21,047 nt of DNA from Phaeoceros laevis. Taxonomy: Eukaryota; Anthocerotophyta; Anthocerotopsida; Notothyladales. The notes below the pieces were generated by a model. That model was not told the origin of the DNA, searched no databases, and saw nothing but the letters and a program-made list of their open reading frames with translations. The stretch lies in NCBI GenBank assembly GCA_049999765.1, contig JBNGIQ010009485.1:554911-575957 (forward strand), in the 5' to 3' direction. Both the position numbers and the translations under genes were made by a program. Positions 8,154-18,699 of this stretch are shown one piece after another (the first letter of the stretch is position 1; every line of letters begins with the position of its first letter).

Positions 8154-9005
8154 ATGGCTTCTTCGTCCAATTCCTGCCCCGTCCTGCTCCTCTTCCTGCT
8201 GCCAGCTCTGCTCTCCTTGAGCGCCGCGGGTGCTTCCAGCAAGCCGCATGTGTATTCCAAGCAGACAGATGCGGAGCTCATCTTGCCTCCCTGGGTGGAC
8301 GCCTACGGAGCTCCCTCCGCCACCCTCAAGCTCTACTACAATGGCAGCAAGCTCAAGGCGGGCCGGCTGTACGGCATCAACAAGACCCAGGACGCTCCTC
8401 ACGTGACATTCAAGGGCAGCGCCGTCCAGAAATACCACTACTACACGCTGGTCACGCTGGATTTCGACGCCCCAAGCCCCGCCAACGCCACATTCAAAAA
8501 CTACCTGCATTGGCTGGTGACCAACATCCCAGGCTCCATCAAAAAATCGCAAGGTCTGCCATCCTTTGTCCTCAGGACTCCTCCTGCTTCAAACTCTCTG
8601 GTTTTTGTTGTGAGATTGTGAAGCCGGCCGGTCTGGAGCATTGGGTTTCACTTGGATTGCTTGCTTGCGGTGTTCAAATGGCAGAGGTGTACGAGGAAGG
8701 GGATGTGGTTGTTCCCTACGCGGGCCCTAGTCCCCCCTTCGGTGTTCACCGCTACGTTTTCCTGCTCTTCGATCAGGTCAGCTCATGCTCCAACTGAAAA
8801 TGTGAACTGGGGTTGCCTCTTTTTTCATCGTTCCTCAACATGGCTGTGTCTGTGTGCTGGTTGTTTGGTGCAGGGAGCCAAGAAAATCGATATCCAGGTT
8901 CCCCCGGGACGCGCACTTTTCGGCGTCCGCGGGCTCGCTAGTGCTGGCCATTTGGGGTATCCTATTGGAGGCACTCTCTTCAGGGCAGAGGCTGGCAAAT
9001 TTTGA
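8154..9005 (+). CDS. Predicted secreted PEBP-family protein, copy 2 (3 exons)
   Basis: Exons 8154-8553, 8685-8776 and 8874-9005 give 207 residues. Intron phases match copy 1, and exons 2 (92 nt) and 3 (132 nt) have identical lengths. Residues 1-27 form a signal peptide (core PVLLLFLLPALLSL, likely cut after AGA). PEBP features: LPPWVDAYGAPSAT near residue 44, HWLVTNIPG from 119, GVHRY at 153-157 and the C-terminal GGTLFRAEAGKF. The ligand-site motif DPDxP reads DFDAP at 103-107, so its first proline is replaced by phenylalanine. Three N-glycosylation sequons (N63, N76, N111) suggest a glycosylated secreted protein. The central PEBP region aligns closely with copy 1 while the leaders and promoters differ. 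The function is unknown. A canonical AATAAA follows 149 bp after the stop, so the gene looks intact. Confidence 0.88.
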
Positions 9006-9153
9006 AGTCAGTCCAGCGTTGGGAAGCACCTACATGTAATAGGCGCCACTTGTGAAGTCGTGTGTGCTTTGCATTGTGGTTGGTTCGCAACTTCGCAATA
9101 GGTTTGCAATGCATCAAAGCACAAAAGGAAGCCAAGTCCATTTTGCTACCATA

Positions 9154-9159
9154 AATAAA
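9154..9159 (+). terminator. Polyadenylation signal of PEBP copy 2
   Basis: AATAAA lies 149 bp after the TGA of PEBP copy 2, at a normal plant 3' UTR distance. Confidence 0.6.
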
Positions 9160-9300
9160 GGACGTTGAAAGAAAGAATGTCCAAGACTTCACTTGCCAAA
9201 ACTATCTTCACACGCCACTCAAATTGAGTAAGTCATGGCAGCTGCTCTTCACTCACATGTATAAAGCAATCCATACCTCCACAATCCAGTAGTAATAGTA

Positions 9301-9420
9301 GCAAGGAGCTGTAGCAAGGAGCCGCGCTATACCGATTCCATGTTGGCAATCCATACCTTAGCGAGGAGCACTAGCAAGGAGCCGCGCTATACCGATTCCA
9401 CGTTGGCAATTCATACCTCC
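9301..9420. repeat. 60-bp tandem repeat, two copies
   Basis: Units 9301-9360 and 9361-9420 share the exact 28-bp stretch that contains TAGCAAGGAGCCGCGCTATA and differ at a handful of positions elsewhere. Partial echoes of its GCAATCCATACC end occur at about 9265-9280 and 9425-9440. Confidence 0.9.
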
Positions 9421-9530
9421 AGAGAGCAACCCATACTTCTACAACATATTTGCGCATAATTGAGATAATTGTATAAGTCCAAATTGAGGTTATGTAGTTT
9501 AGATTGAAAATTGTTGTTATCATTATGGTG

Positions 9531-9623
9531 AGGAAGCAATCATTTGATGGATGTGACTCATATTGAACAATGCACGGAAGGAAGGAATTATTTGATGCAT
9601 GTGACTCCTACTGAACAATACAC
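9531..9623. repeat. 48-bp-period tandem repeat, two copies
   Basis: The unit starting AGGAAGCAATCATTTGATGG (9531-9575) is repeated with several substitutions at 9579-9623. It lies between the 60-bp and 81-bp repeats. Confidence 0.8.
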
Positions 9624-9639
9624 TTGTCGCACCGTATGA

Positions 9640-9838
9640 TTCCCTTGGGACCATAGATTGTTATCGCATTTTGGCATTCCCTTGGGACAGTAGATTGTTA
9701 TCGCATCTTGACAGTACCAGTACCGCTGATCGGCATGTTTCAAGGTTTGCTTTGCCCTTCCCTTGGGACAATAGATTGTTATCGCATCTTGACAGTACCT
9801 GTACCGCTGGTCGGCATATTTCAAGGTTTGCTTTGCCC
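9640..9838. repeat. 81-bp tandem repeat, two full copies and one partial
   Basis: Full units are 9677-9757 and 9758-9838; a truncated copy is at 9640-9676. Each begins TTCCCTTGGGACA and contains ATAGATTGTTATCGCAT or a one-base variant. As 81 is a multiple of three, all frames continue through the array, which produces a 142-codon minus-strand frame (9588-10016) with a 27-residue repeat. I do not call that frame a gene. Confidence 0.9.
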
Positions 9839-10266
9839 GTAGGCACTTTGACTCTTCTCTCTTGTCACGGATTGCCGTAGGTCCTTGAGTGTCCTCTCTG
9901 CCATAGATTTGACCATCGCTTTTCGGCCGTGGCACTCTCATTGCTCTTGACCGAGAAACTTCAAATTCTTCCACCTTGCCTCTCTTCCTAGAGTGAAAGC
10001 AAGTATACAATACCATGAGGTGTAGCCAGAAATACTACTTGCACATGTTTACTTTGTTTGAATGAGAGAGATTGGAATGGAATGTTTGAGCGCATGTGGG
10101 TCGTGCAAAATCGAACAGAGGAAGCGTTTGTGGCCACACTATTCACACTGCAGCAACATTTGAAATGTGAGGAATAGCAGTAAGCGAGCAACACTTACAC
10201 GCTCCTGCCTCCAGCTTAGACTAACAACGCAGAAATTGGCAGCTTTTAAGCTTTTGCGTGCTGATG

Positions 10267-10366
10267 NNNNNNNNNNNNNNNNNNNNNNNNNNNNNNNNNN
10301 NNNNNNNNNNNNNNNNNNNNNNNNNNNNNNNNNNNNNNNNNNNNNNNNNNNNNNNNNNNNNNNNNN
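10267..10366. other. Assembly gap (100 N)
   Basis: Exactly 100 N bases, the usual placeholder for a gap of unknown size. The repeats just upstream may be why assembly broke here. Confidence 0.99.
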
Positions 10367-11477
10367 GCCCGGGCGTGTACCAGCCAGCCGCTGTCGCTGT
10401 ACCGTCCCACGCATGGCGCCCAATAATGAGCCTTCTGGCCGGTTCTCTCCTACTGCTGCCTTATGCTGCTGCTCTGCTGCTGCCCTTGACGCCCCGAGCT
10501 AGTCTAGCTGCGCACCTGCAATGCGCCCGTGACTGTTGTGCTGCTCTACTCTCTCCCCCCTGCCATGGCGCCTCTCTCTCTGCTTTGGCCCGCTCGGGTG
10601 CGGCTCACAGTTGACCGCAATTGACTTGCTCAGCGGCTTGCCTGGCCTGCGTTGCCGCCTGCATTTTTCGTGTCCCAAGGCCGCATTGTCGGTTCCGTGA
10701 GCACAAAGGCATCGCTTTTGGGTTGGTTGCCGGCCTTGTGTTGCGTGCCTGCCTGGCTGCCTCAATTTGGGTCTGGATACCTGCTGCCGGAGTTGCGCTC
10801 CCGGGCTCGCGCGTGCTGCCGCAATTGTGGATGTGGGCAGGTAGGCGGCTCGGATTGGATGCTTTGCGGGTGAATTACAGGGGTAGAGGGGTGCCACAGC
10901 GTCTGCGCAATTAGGTTGCTGGCCCAGCTGGTGGAGCTGAATTTTCGCTGCTGGGTCTGGTGTAGGCGATGAGTTTGCTTTCCTCGTTGGTATGGTGGAC
11001 CAGTTCGTATTGTTCCGGCAATGGATGAGAGTTAGGGCCTGTTGTGCACGTAGCAGGCGTGGTGGTTTGATTTCCCCTGTGAGCAGACTGCTTGGTGAGC
11101 AGTGAATGAGCATCATTGCTAAACTATCGGGTTTTTTACATTTGCAGGAAAGTGTACTGGTGTTGTTAGTGGTGGTTCTCCTATTGTGAAGTAGCAGTTG
11201 AAGGGAGGGAATAACTTCAGGGTGTGAAGAAGCTACTGCCCAATGCATTTTTGGGCCCCAGCTTTAGCATCAATGGGCAAAATACACCACTCTTTTTCAC
11301 ACTATGCAGGTTGAAGACGGTCAGGGGCTATAGAGGTTGTCATTTGCACCGTATGTTGGCTTAAGGATATTTTTGTCGCCAGGAAAATGTTCGTTTTGTA
11401 GTAGTGGCTCCGGGGATGTTGCTGCCACGGCCTGTCCTGATTAACTTTGGGTACCGGTTCTCCATGTTACAGATCCC
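10367..11477. promoter_or_regulatory. GC-rich region and probable 5' UTR/promoter of the MORC gene
   Basis: After the gap the sequence is GC-rich to about 10920, with CTG-rich low-complexity runs, then becomes more balanced. It probably holds the MORC promoter and one or more non-coding 5' exons. A splice acceptor TTACAG ends at 11472, five bases before the first ATG, so a 5' UTR intron is likely. A 249-codon frame on the minus strand (10499-11248) has the composition of chance translation of GC-rich DNA. Confidence 0.45.
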
Positions 11478-14400
11478 ATGGGAGCTGAGATGGCAGAGCA
11501 ATTTGTCCACGTGAAACACTGCACAACTCACCCCAAGTTCTTGCACAGCAACAGCACTAGTCATCGTTGGGTTTTTGGAGCAATTGCAGAGTATGTTCCA
11601 AATCTCGTCTTGAATACAAGGGAAGTAACTGTGGGACACAGGGAACAGGGGTTACCTTTTTAGTGAAAGGAACAGCTAGGTTCATTGCCTCCATCCGACC
11701 AGAGCTAGCTACTAGTTGCTTCGGTGCCTCTACGATAACTGTCGATGAAGAAGTACTCTGGATTTTAATGAGAGGACCATCCTGATGCACAGTGGCAGTT
11801 TTCTGAATCCCTTCAGTGTCTCGTCTACCTGCAGGCTTATAGACAACGCTATAGATCCTGATGTCAGTGCCTCCCAATTCTGCATTGATATGAAGGAGTT
11901 CAATGGTGAACCGTGCCTAGTGTTTATGGACAATGGATGCGGCTTAACCCCAGAGCGGCTGCACAAAATGCTCAGTTTTGGTCACTCCAAGAAGGTTGAC
12001 TTCTAACATCCTTATACATACATTCTCAGAAATGGAAGGCACGAGAATAGAGATATAGGGGTTTTTGTGTATGGAAGCACAACACCTAAACATCCGCTTG
12101 ACTGTAATCTGCAGCAATTGACTCCTGGAGATAGGTCTATCGGCAAGCACGGGAATGGGTTTAAGGTTAGCAATCATCACACATCACTCACTGGCACTTG
12201 CCTGTAAGCCCACCATTTATCATGTTGTTGGTCAATAGCTTTGTGTTTGCAACCATATTTCTGGCTGCTAAGCTGACCCAGACAATGACGAGCTAGTGAT
12301 CCACAGTACGTGTTAAACCTTGTTTCTGGCTGATTTGCTTGCCCAGTCTGGGACAATGCGCCTGGGAAAAGATGTTCTGGTCTTGACCAAATGTGTGACA
12401 AGTATGACTGCTGGGTTCCTTTCTCAGTCATTTCTGGTGAGTTCTTCTTGAGACTTTGCAGGTGATATTCATACTTCGTTTAGCATGTTCATGCATGCTA
12501 CCGCAAACATAGTGTGTTGTGTTGACCCTCCTGGCAGCAGCTCTGCTTGTGCTACCCTGCTGTAGGAGCAAGTTGTTGCATACACAAGGTACCTCCTAAG
12601 ATGTCAGAAAGAATCTAACAGAAATGTGATTTTGTCACAGCTTGACACTGGAGCAGAGGACATTCTTATTCCACAAGTCTCATGGGATCTGAATGGAAGT
12701 ATCCTTGGTTCATACTCCTCGGTTAGGGTGTATTGTGTACTTATCGGACCATTCATTGTCTGGTAGCTTGCAGCTTCATTGTAGCAATTCCAGAGTTCAG
12801 ACTGTTTCACAGAAAGGGACCCATAACAGTAGTTCAGACAGACTTTGTGACTCCGACCTAGATGCAGATGAGAGTTTATCAGCTATATGTTCATACTCTA
12901 TATTTCCAGATGAAGAGAGTCTTCTCGCTCAGCTAGAAGCAATTCCTCAAACAGGAGCGGTAAGTCTATTTTACTCCTGGCAGATGTGCTCTTACACACC
13001 TACTTCTTCAGCAACCCTCAAAACTTGTCATTTTGGTTATGTCGTGGTGTCAGACAGGACTTGGCTCTGCTCCCTTGTTCACTATTATGTAACATGTCTC
13101 CATATTCAGATCCTTATAATTTCAAACCTGCGACGCCATGAAGGTCACTTGGAACTTGATTTTAAAACTGATCCTCATGATATCCGCATTACCTCGGAGA
13201 TAAGCTCAAGTAACTTTCAACAGCTCCGACCCAATCAGGTAGATGCTGAATTCTAAATTGTCCACTCTCGAGGTCAGTTTGCTGAGATGAGTATGTTAAG
13301 GTGTTCCATAAATGTCACACCTTGCCATGAACTTAGAGGAATCCAAAAAGCCACAGATGGTTGATCTCCTTTCTGTTTGATGCTGCAGCCGAATTCTGTG
13401 GATGTTGCAACTGATTATTCTCTTCGAGCATACGTTGCTATACTGTACAAAGTTCCGAGGATGCAGATCTTCATCCGGTGTGTTCATATGCTCCGAGGAC
13501 TTTGCATTTGCAAAACTTGCAGTTGTCTCAGAGTGCAATGATGTGAGTTTCAATGATGTGGTTATGCAGTGATAAAAAGGTAAAAACCAAGAGGATCTCT
13601 GGACTGCTGAGTATGAAGGAGATGGAGACCTATAAACCAGTTGGTGTGTCAGAGACTCTGAAGATTGAATTAGGGTTGGACACTTGGCCCTCTGAATGAT
13701 GTTAGAGAGCTATCCAAAGAAATTTCCGCAGTGAGATTGTTTTTCCAGCATCCAACTCATGAGCCATTTGAGAATGTCGGCTCCTAATGCAGTTTTCCCT
13801 CCTGTTGGTGTGAAATGTGCAGGTTCAATACCGACAACAAAAATCTGTATGGCATGATGCTGTACCACCGTAATCGACTCATCAAACCTTACATGCGGGT
13901 CAGTGGGTGTTCTAGGGGTTATTCTTGCTTACTGCTGTGCAATACAACTGGTGCTTTCAAGTGTTCATTTTATTTGGGGATATTGTTTCAGGTAGGCATC
14001 CAGCTAGAAGAAAATGAAAGGGGCATGGGAGTCATTGGGATTGTGGAGGCGGATTTCCTGCAACCAACCCATAACAAGCAGGCAGGCATATTGTATGCTC
14101 ATTTCTTGGCTGTGCAAACAATTCTTTGTGGTGGAAACAGTGAAAATCTCATTGGATTGCTCTTCTCCTGACATTTGTAGGATTTTGATGACACTATAGC
14201 TTATCGACGTCTGTTGAAGAAGCTTTCAGATGTATTAGCTGAATACTGGTAGGTTTACCTGTCGAACAGCTTGTCACCGTACTTCGATTTATCAGTTCTC
14301 CCTGAGAGTATCTGTTGTAACAGAGGGTCTTTAAATAGGTGGGAGAAAAAGGAGCGTAACACCACTGCACTGGTTCAGGTGGAGCCTAGAGTGAGGCGAC

Positions 14401-17400
14401 CAGGCCAGGGCCCCTCTTCAGAAGATGTTCCAGACGTTGTTTGGGTATTTGCTCAACTCCCTTGCGAAAATTCGATTTTCTCACTCTTGTGTTTTCAGAC
14501 AAGTATGTTAATAGGCTCTCCCGTTCAACCTGCAGGTTCAGTGTGATAATCCTACTTGCCTAAAGTGGCGAGTCCTACCAAACTGTGCAGACCCAGCTGC
14601 TTTACCAGACATCTGGTGAGTGCTTCTCTGATATTTCTCTGTGAGCTGCAGATTTTGAGTTTCAAGTTGCGATGGTGCTAGTCATGCAGTTGCAGCGTTG
14701 TTTTTCACACTGTTGTCCACTTTAGGTACTGTGACTATCACCCAGATCCCAAGTTCAGGAGGCATGAAGAACCTGAGCAGGAATGGGATGCCTCTATTCC
14801 GCATGAGGTACTTTTGCAGGCTTCTGGACGGGCTCCCTGTTGGTCTCAGATTTTGCAAAGTAATTGCTTATGCCGAGTCAACTTGCAGATAGTTGAACGG
14901 AGAAAGGAAAGGAAGCGCGAGTACGATCGTGAAAAGAAAGAACGAGAAGCCCAAAAAAAGCGACAGCGTTTGGTACTTCCAACTCCTATTAATGAAGTGA
15001 CCTCAGTGCACCGGATGTGTCCTTGTTCAGTTTTTGTCTTCTTTAGACTTGGGCGGTTCAGCGCGAGGTGATCAGAGAACCACTTTCAGTTGACTAGGCT
15101 TTTCAGTTTGCAGTTAACTTAATCCACAATCCAGTATGCACATCAACAGTCTTTTTCTCATTTGCATGGAGCATGTGAACCAGCTAATTCAGGCATCTCT
15201 GGAGCTGAAGTTCGACAACTCTTTATGCACTAATAGGTAGTCATATCTGCATGGAACATTGTGTGACTTAGGCATAGTGTAGGAACCATACCCCACTTCT
15301 TCGGACCACAATTGTGTTCTGGTGCTGAGGTTGTCCTTTGTCTACCTTACTGGAAGATGAGTACGAACTTTTTTCTTGTCACCTGACAGGATGCAGCTTC
15401 AAGGGAAGAGCAAGTCTCTATGCAAAAGCAACGAGAAGCAATGCAAAGAGAGTTGGAAGAGAAATTAGCCAGGGAGAAGATGGCGCAGGAACAGGTAATT
15501 CATTGTGTAGCATGTCCATATCACCTGTCATTTGTAAGGGTGAGTAGACAGACACACTATGTTGGTCTTGTCACATGTTTCTGAAGACTGGTATGGCTCT
15601 TTGGTACAGGAGCGAAGACGGCAAGAAGAGGAGGTGAAGAAGTTGAATGAGGTACTAGATCTTCAGCCTCAACAAAACACGTTGGTGGAATGAAATTTTT
15701 GATGTAGACTGTGGTTAATTGCACCTGTCATTCTGTAGGAGTGCAAAGCCATGAAAGCAAAGCAGCAAGAGATGCTGGAGAAGCAACTTGAACTACAGCG
15801 GCAGTTACAACTTGCTAACGAAGAAAAAGCAAGGCAAGAAGAGCTTGCACGGCAAAACCAGGAAAGAGAGGAACAGGAAGAGCTAGCCCGCCAAGAAAGG
15901 GAAAGACAAGAATACGAAGAGCAGCAAGAACAACTTGCCAAAGAAAAACGTCAGCAGGAGGAAATTGCAAAACAGCAGAGGTTGAAGGCACAGCAGGATG
16001 AGCGTGCAAGACAAGAGAAGGAAAGGCAGGAATATGAAGCTCGTCAGGAGGAGTTGGCAAGGCAGGATAGAGAGAGAAAAGAGATTGAACTCCAGAAAGA
16101 AGAGGCCGCCAGACTACAGAGAGCCTATGAATCTCAGCAGCAAGAACTTCAAAGGCAGGAAAGGTTGAGGCAGCAAGAGTATGAAGAGCAGCAGGAAGAG
16201 GCAGTACGACAGGCAAGAGTGAGGCAGCAAGAGTATGACGCCCATCAACAGAGGGAATTGGTAAGGCAAAGGCAGAATTATGAGGCTCAGCAAGAGGAGC
16301 TTGTGAGACAAGAGTACTCAAGACGACAAGAAGACTATGAAAGAAGTGACAGGCTCAGACAAGAGTATGAAGCCCATTTGTCAGCGAAGGTAAGGTTTTG
16401 CGGCGTTGGGGGCCATTTGTCAGATAACAAGAAACCAGATTAGGTGCTTATACTGGGATATTTGTCTGTCAGCTGTGTTTCAGCTTGATGCAATCAGTAC
16501 TTTCGTTAATGTTGATCTTGAGCCCACCATAAAACCTGGATGAATTTTCTGGATAGAAAGCTTTGTTGACCGCTCTGAACTCGACCTACAGGACCAGTCT
16601 CAGGATAGAACTGGGATGGAGGGTCATAACTCAGAAGATCATCTCACTCTGGGCTTAGTCACTCAGTATGGCATCCCAGAGGGACTAGATGGCATCAACG
16701 AGCTTCAAGACTCAAGCTTACAAGCGGAGGACCTACTGCGGAAAGGCTCTCAAAGGCAGAAATGTATCCGTGACCAGCAACTCCTTGTGCAGAATCAGGG
16801 ATTGGGTGAACCACATCGAGGTCAACCTAATGCCATTCAACATCACTACATGCTTCCAGATACGATGCAAGGTGCACAGGTACGTGGGGCATGCAGGTTG
16901 AAGTAATCAGCGCAGTGTGTCTCGTGTATAGCTCTGTAAGCTTGAGGTACACTCAGCTTCAAACGTTTCCTCTTTTATGGCCGTTTATTGATGTTGTAAA
17001 ATTGTGGCAGGAATTACAATTAATCGACAGCAACTCGCTGTCTGAAACTCTGATGACCCGCTCAAGTTCTTCTCAGCAACCTAACAAGGTTTGTATGAGC
17101 CTGCCCTCAATCATCTGTTTCCACAATGGTTTATTACATTACGTACTAACGTGTCCTCATGGCCTGCTATCAGAGTGCAATTGAATTAGCTGCTCTTAGG
17201 TCTTTTGGATCTCGAGTACCTTCTGGACCTCAAGGATCACAACAGTCCCATGGGGATTTGCTTAAACAGATGGCAGCAAATGGAATGTCAATGGCAGTGC
17301 AGAGATACGAGGGTGCTGAAAGACAGACGTCAACGCCACGTGGCTTGCATCCCACATCATCAGCGCTTATGCCACCAACTCCTTCACCCACTCACATGCC

Positions 17401-18699
17401 TTCATTTGCATCTGTGAACTCGTCTGTTCCTGGGCAGGTGCATAACAGTGTACGTACATCTTCCTCAGCTGCTCCATTAGCGGAGCACTTCCGACAATCA
17501 CTGGCTTCAAAGCAGGGAAGCTCTCAGGCCGTGTCTCCTTTTCAAGAAATGTGCCTGCAGCCGCTTGCTGTCAATGATTCCATGTATGAAAGTCGTGTAC
17601 AAACCATATATAACGACAGGGTGGAAGCTGAAAACCAGCAGACTGCCCAGTTCTCCGGCCTCTCAACAGTTACGCGTGGCGATCTGAATGACCAGCAGGC
17701 AAATGGAGCTGGGTACTACGGAAGGTGATAACTTCCTGATGTCCGCTGCCATGTCTGCGATGTCTGACTTGTCTCTCTAGCTCCTTGTACTACAACAGGC
17801 ATACAGCAGGGCCAGCTTGGATCCTAATTACAGTTTTTAACATGTGCGACATGCCTTTGCTTGACCAGACCAGGGGATGCTCAACCGTCAGGAATGCTCT
17901 CAGGGCACCTTCCTTTGGAATCTGGTCTTTCAAATACTTCCTCCACAACAGATGCCTCTCTAGACCAAGTCGTGTTTGTACTGCAAAGGTATGCCACCTT
18001 TATTTTGTCTGTGGGCTGATATCGACAACTTTTGCTATCTGCCCCACATCCCTTGTTCAGAAGGTTGCAAGCCTGCTTAATTTGACAATGCTGAGCTTTA
18101 TGCTCATTGTGCTGACACCTCGTGCATTCTCTATTCTCTGTTGGCACACGGCAGGCGCCTAAAAGCAGCACTGAACACACTTGAGAAAATAGGAGGAGCT
18201 TTAGAGCCAAATCTTTTGGACATGGCATCTAGCCTACCATCTACAGATCTGGAAGTGGTAACTTTGTTGTCCTCAAATCACTGGAATGCCTTAGAAAGAG
18301 GTCGCTGTGAGCTGGGTAGAGCACATGGGTAGATCACAACAGCCTTCTAACTGACCTTTTGTGGTACTTGTTGCAGTTGTCTATATGTGAGAAGGTGATC
18401 TCTCCTGCTCCTTTTGAACTCTAGTCTTGCCAGGTTTGCTGCAATCTGTTCCAAAATCCTCACAAGTCCCTGTCTATCTACATAGGCCAAGAATCTTGTG
18501 GAGATGAGGTCGCAAGCGTATAGGGATGAGATCACACGCCTCAAAACACAGTTGTCTTATTATACTCAGAGCAATCCACAAGTAAGGCAGTTGTTTGGCA
18601 TACATTTCTCCATTCAAGAGCCTGCCCGGCTCTCTGACGTTTCACGTGGCTGATATGTACCAGGGTAGCGTGGAAAAACCAAGAAGCTACAACTTTTGA
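11478..18699 (+). CDS. MORC3/4-like GHKL ATPase with CW zinc finger (26 coding exons)
   Basis: Exons: 11478-11590, 11835-11994, 12115-12165, 12347-12436, 12641-12698, 12796-12959, 13110-13238, 13389-13477, 13570-13674, 13823-13898, 13992-14081, 14181-14248, 14339-14444, 14536-14615, 14726-14807, 14889-14972, 15390-15494, 15610-15651, 15739-16389, 16592-16879, 17011-17088, 17174-17724, 17869-17988, 18155-18257, 18486-18581, 18664-18699. They keep one frame for 1204 codons. The N-terminus is a GHKL ATPase: [10 protein letters not shown] (38-47), DNGCG (70-74), [10 protein letters not shown] (101-110). An S5-like part contains [15 protein letters not shown] and [16 protein letters not shown] zinc finger spans 433-477 (WVQC, CLKWR, WYC). 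A Gln/Glu/Arg-rich coiled coil covers about 488-781, then a Ser/Gln-rich linker and a C-terminal coiled coil (about 1120-1185). MORC proteins clamp DNA on ATP-driven dimerisation and compact or silence chromatin; CW domains read methylated histone H3K4 (family knowledge). Least certain are the exon 5/6 junction, the joins near 17724-17869, and the last exon. Confidence 0.85.

Noticed and set aside
9640-9838. CRISPR-like array
   Set aside because: Units are contiguous tandem copies without unique spacers, in a plant nuclear context.
10499-11248. 249-codon open frame on the minus strand upstream of the MORC gene
   Set aside because: Its protein is rich in Arg, Pro, Gln and Ser without domain features, lies in GC-rich low-complexity DNA and covers the expected MORC promoter.
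12566-12588. Possible 23-nt micro-exon (acceptor TGTAG, donor GTACCT) in the MORC gene
   Set aside because: It would break the frame into the next supported exon, and the conserved MORC order is satisfied without it.
15193-15236. Possible 44-nt exon inside the 417-bp MORC intron
   Set aside because: Its flanking exons are both in phase 0, so a 44-nt insert would shift the frame.
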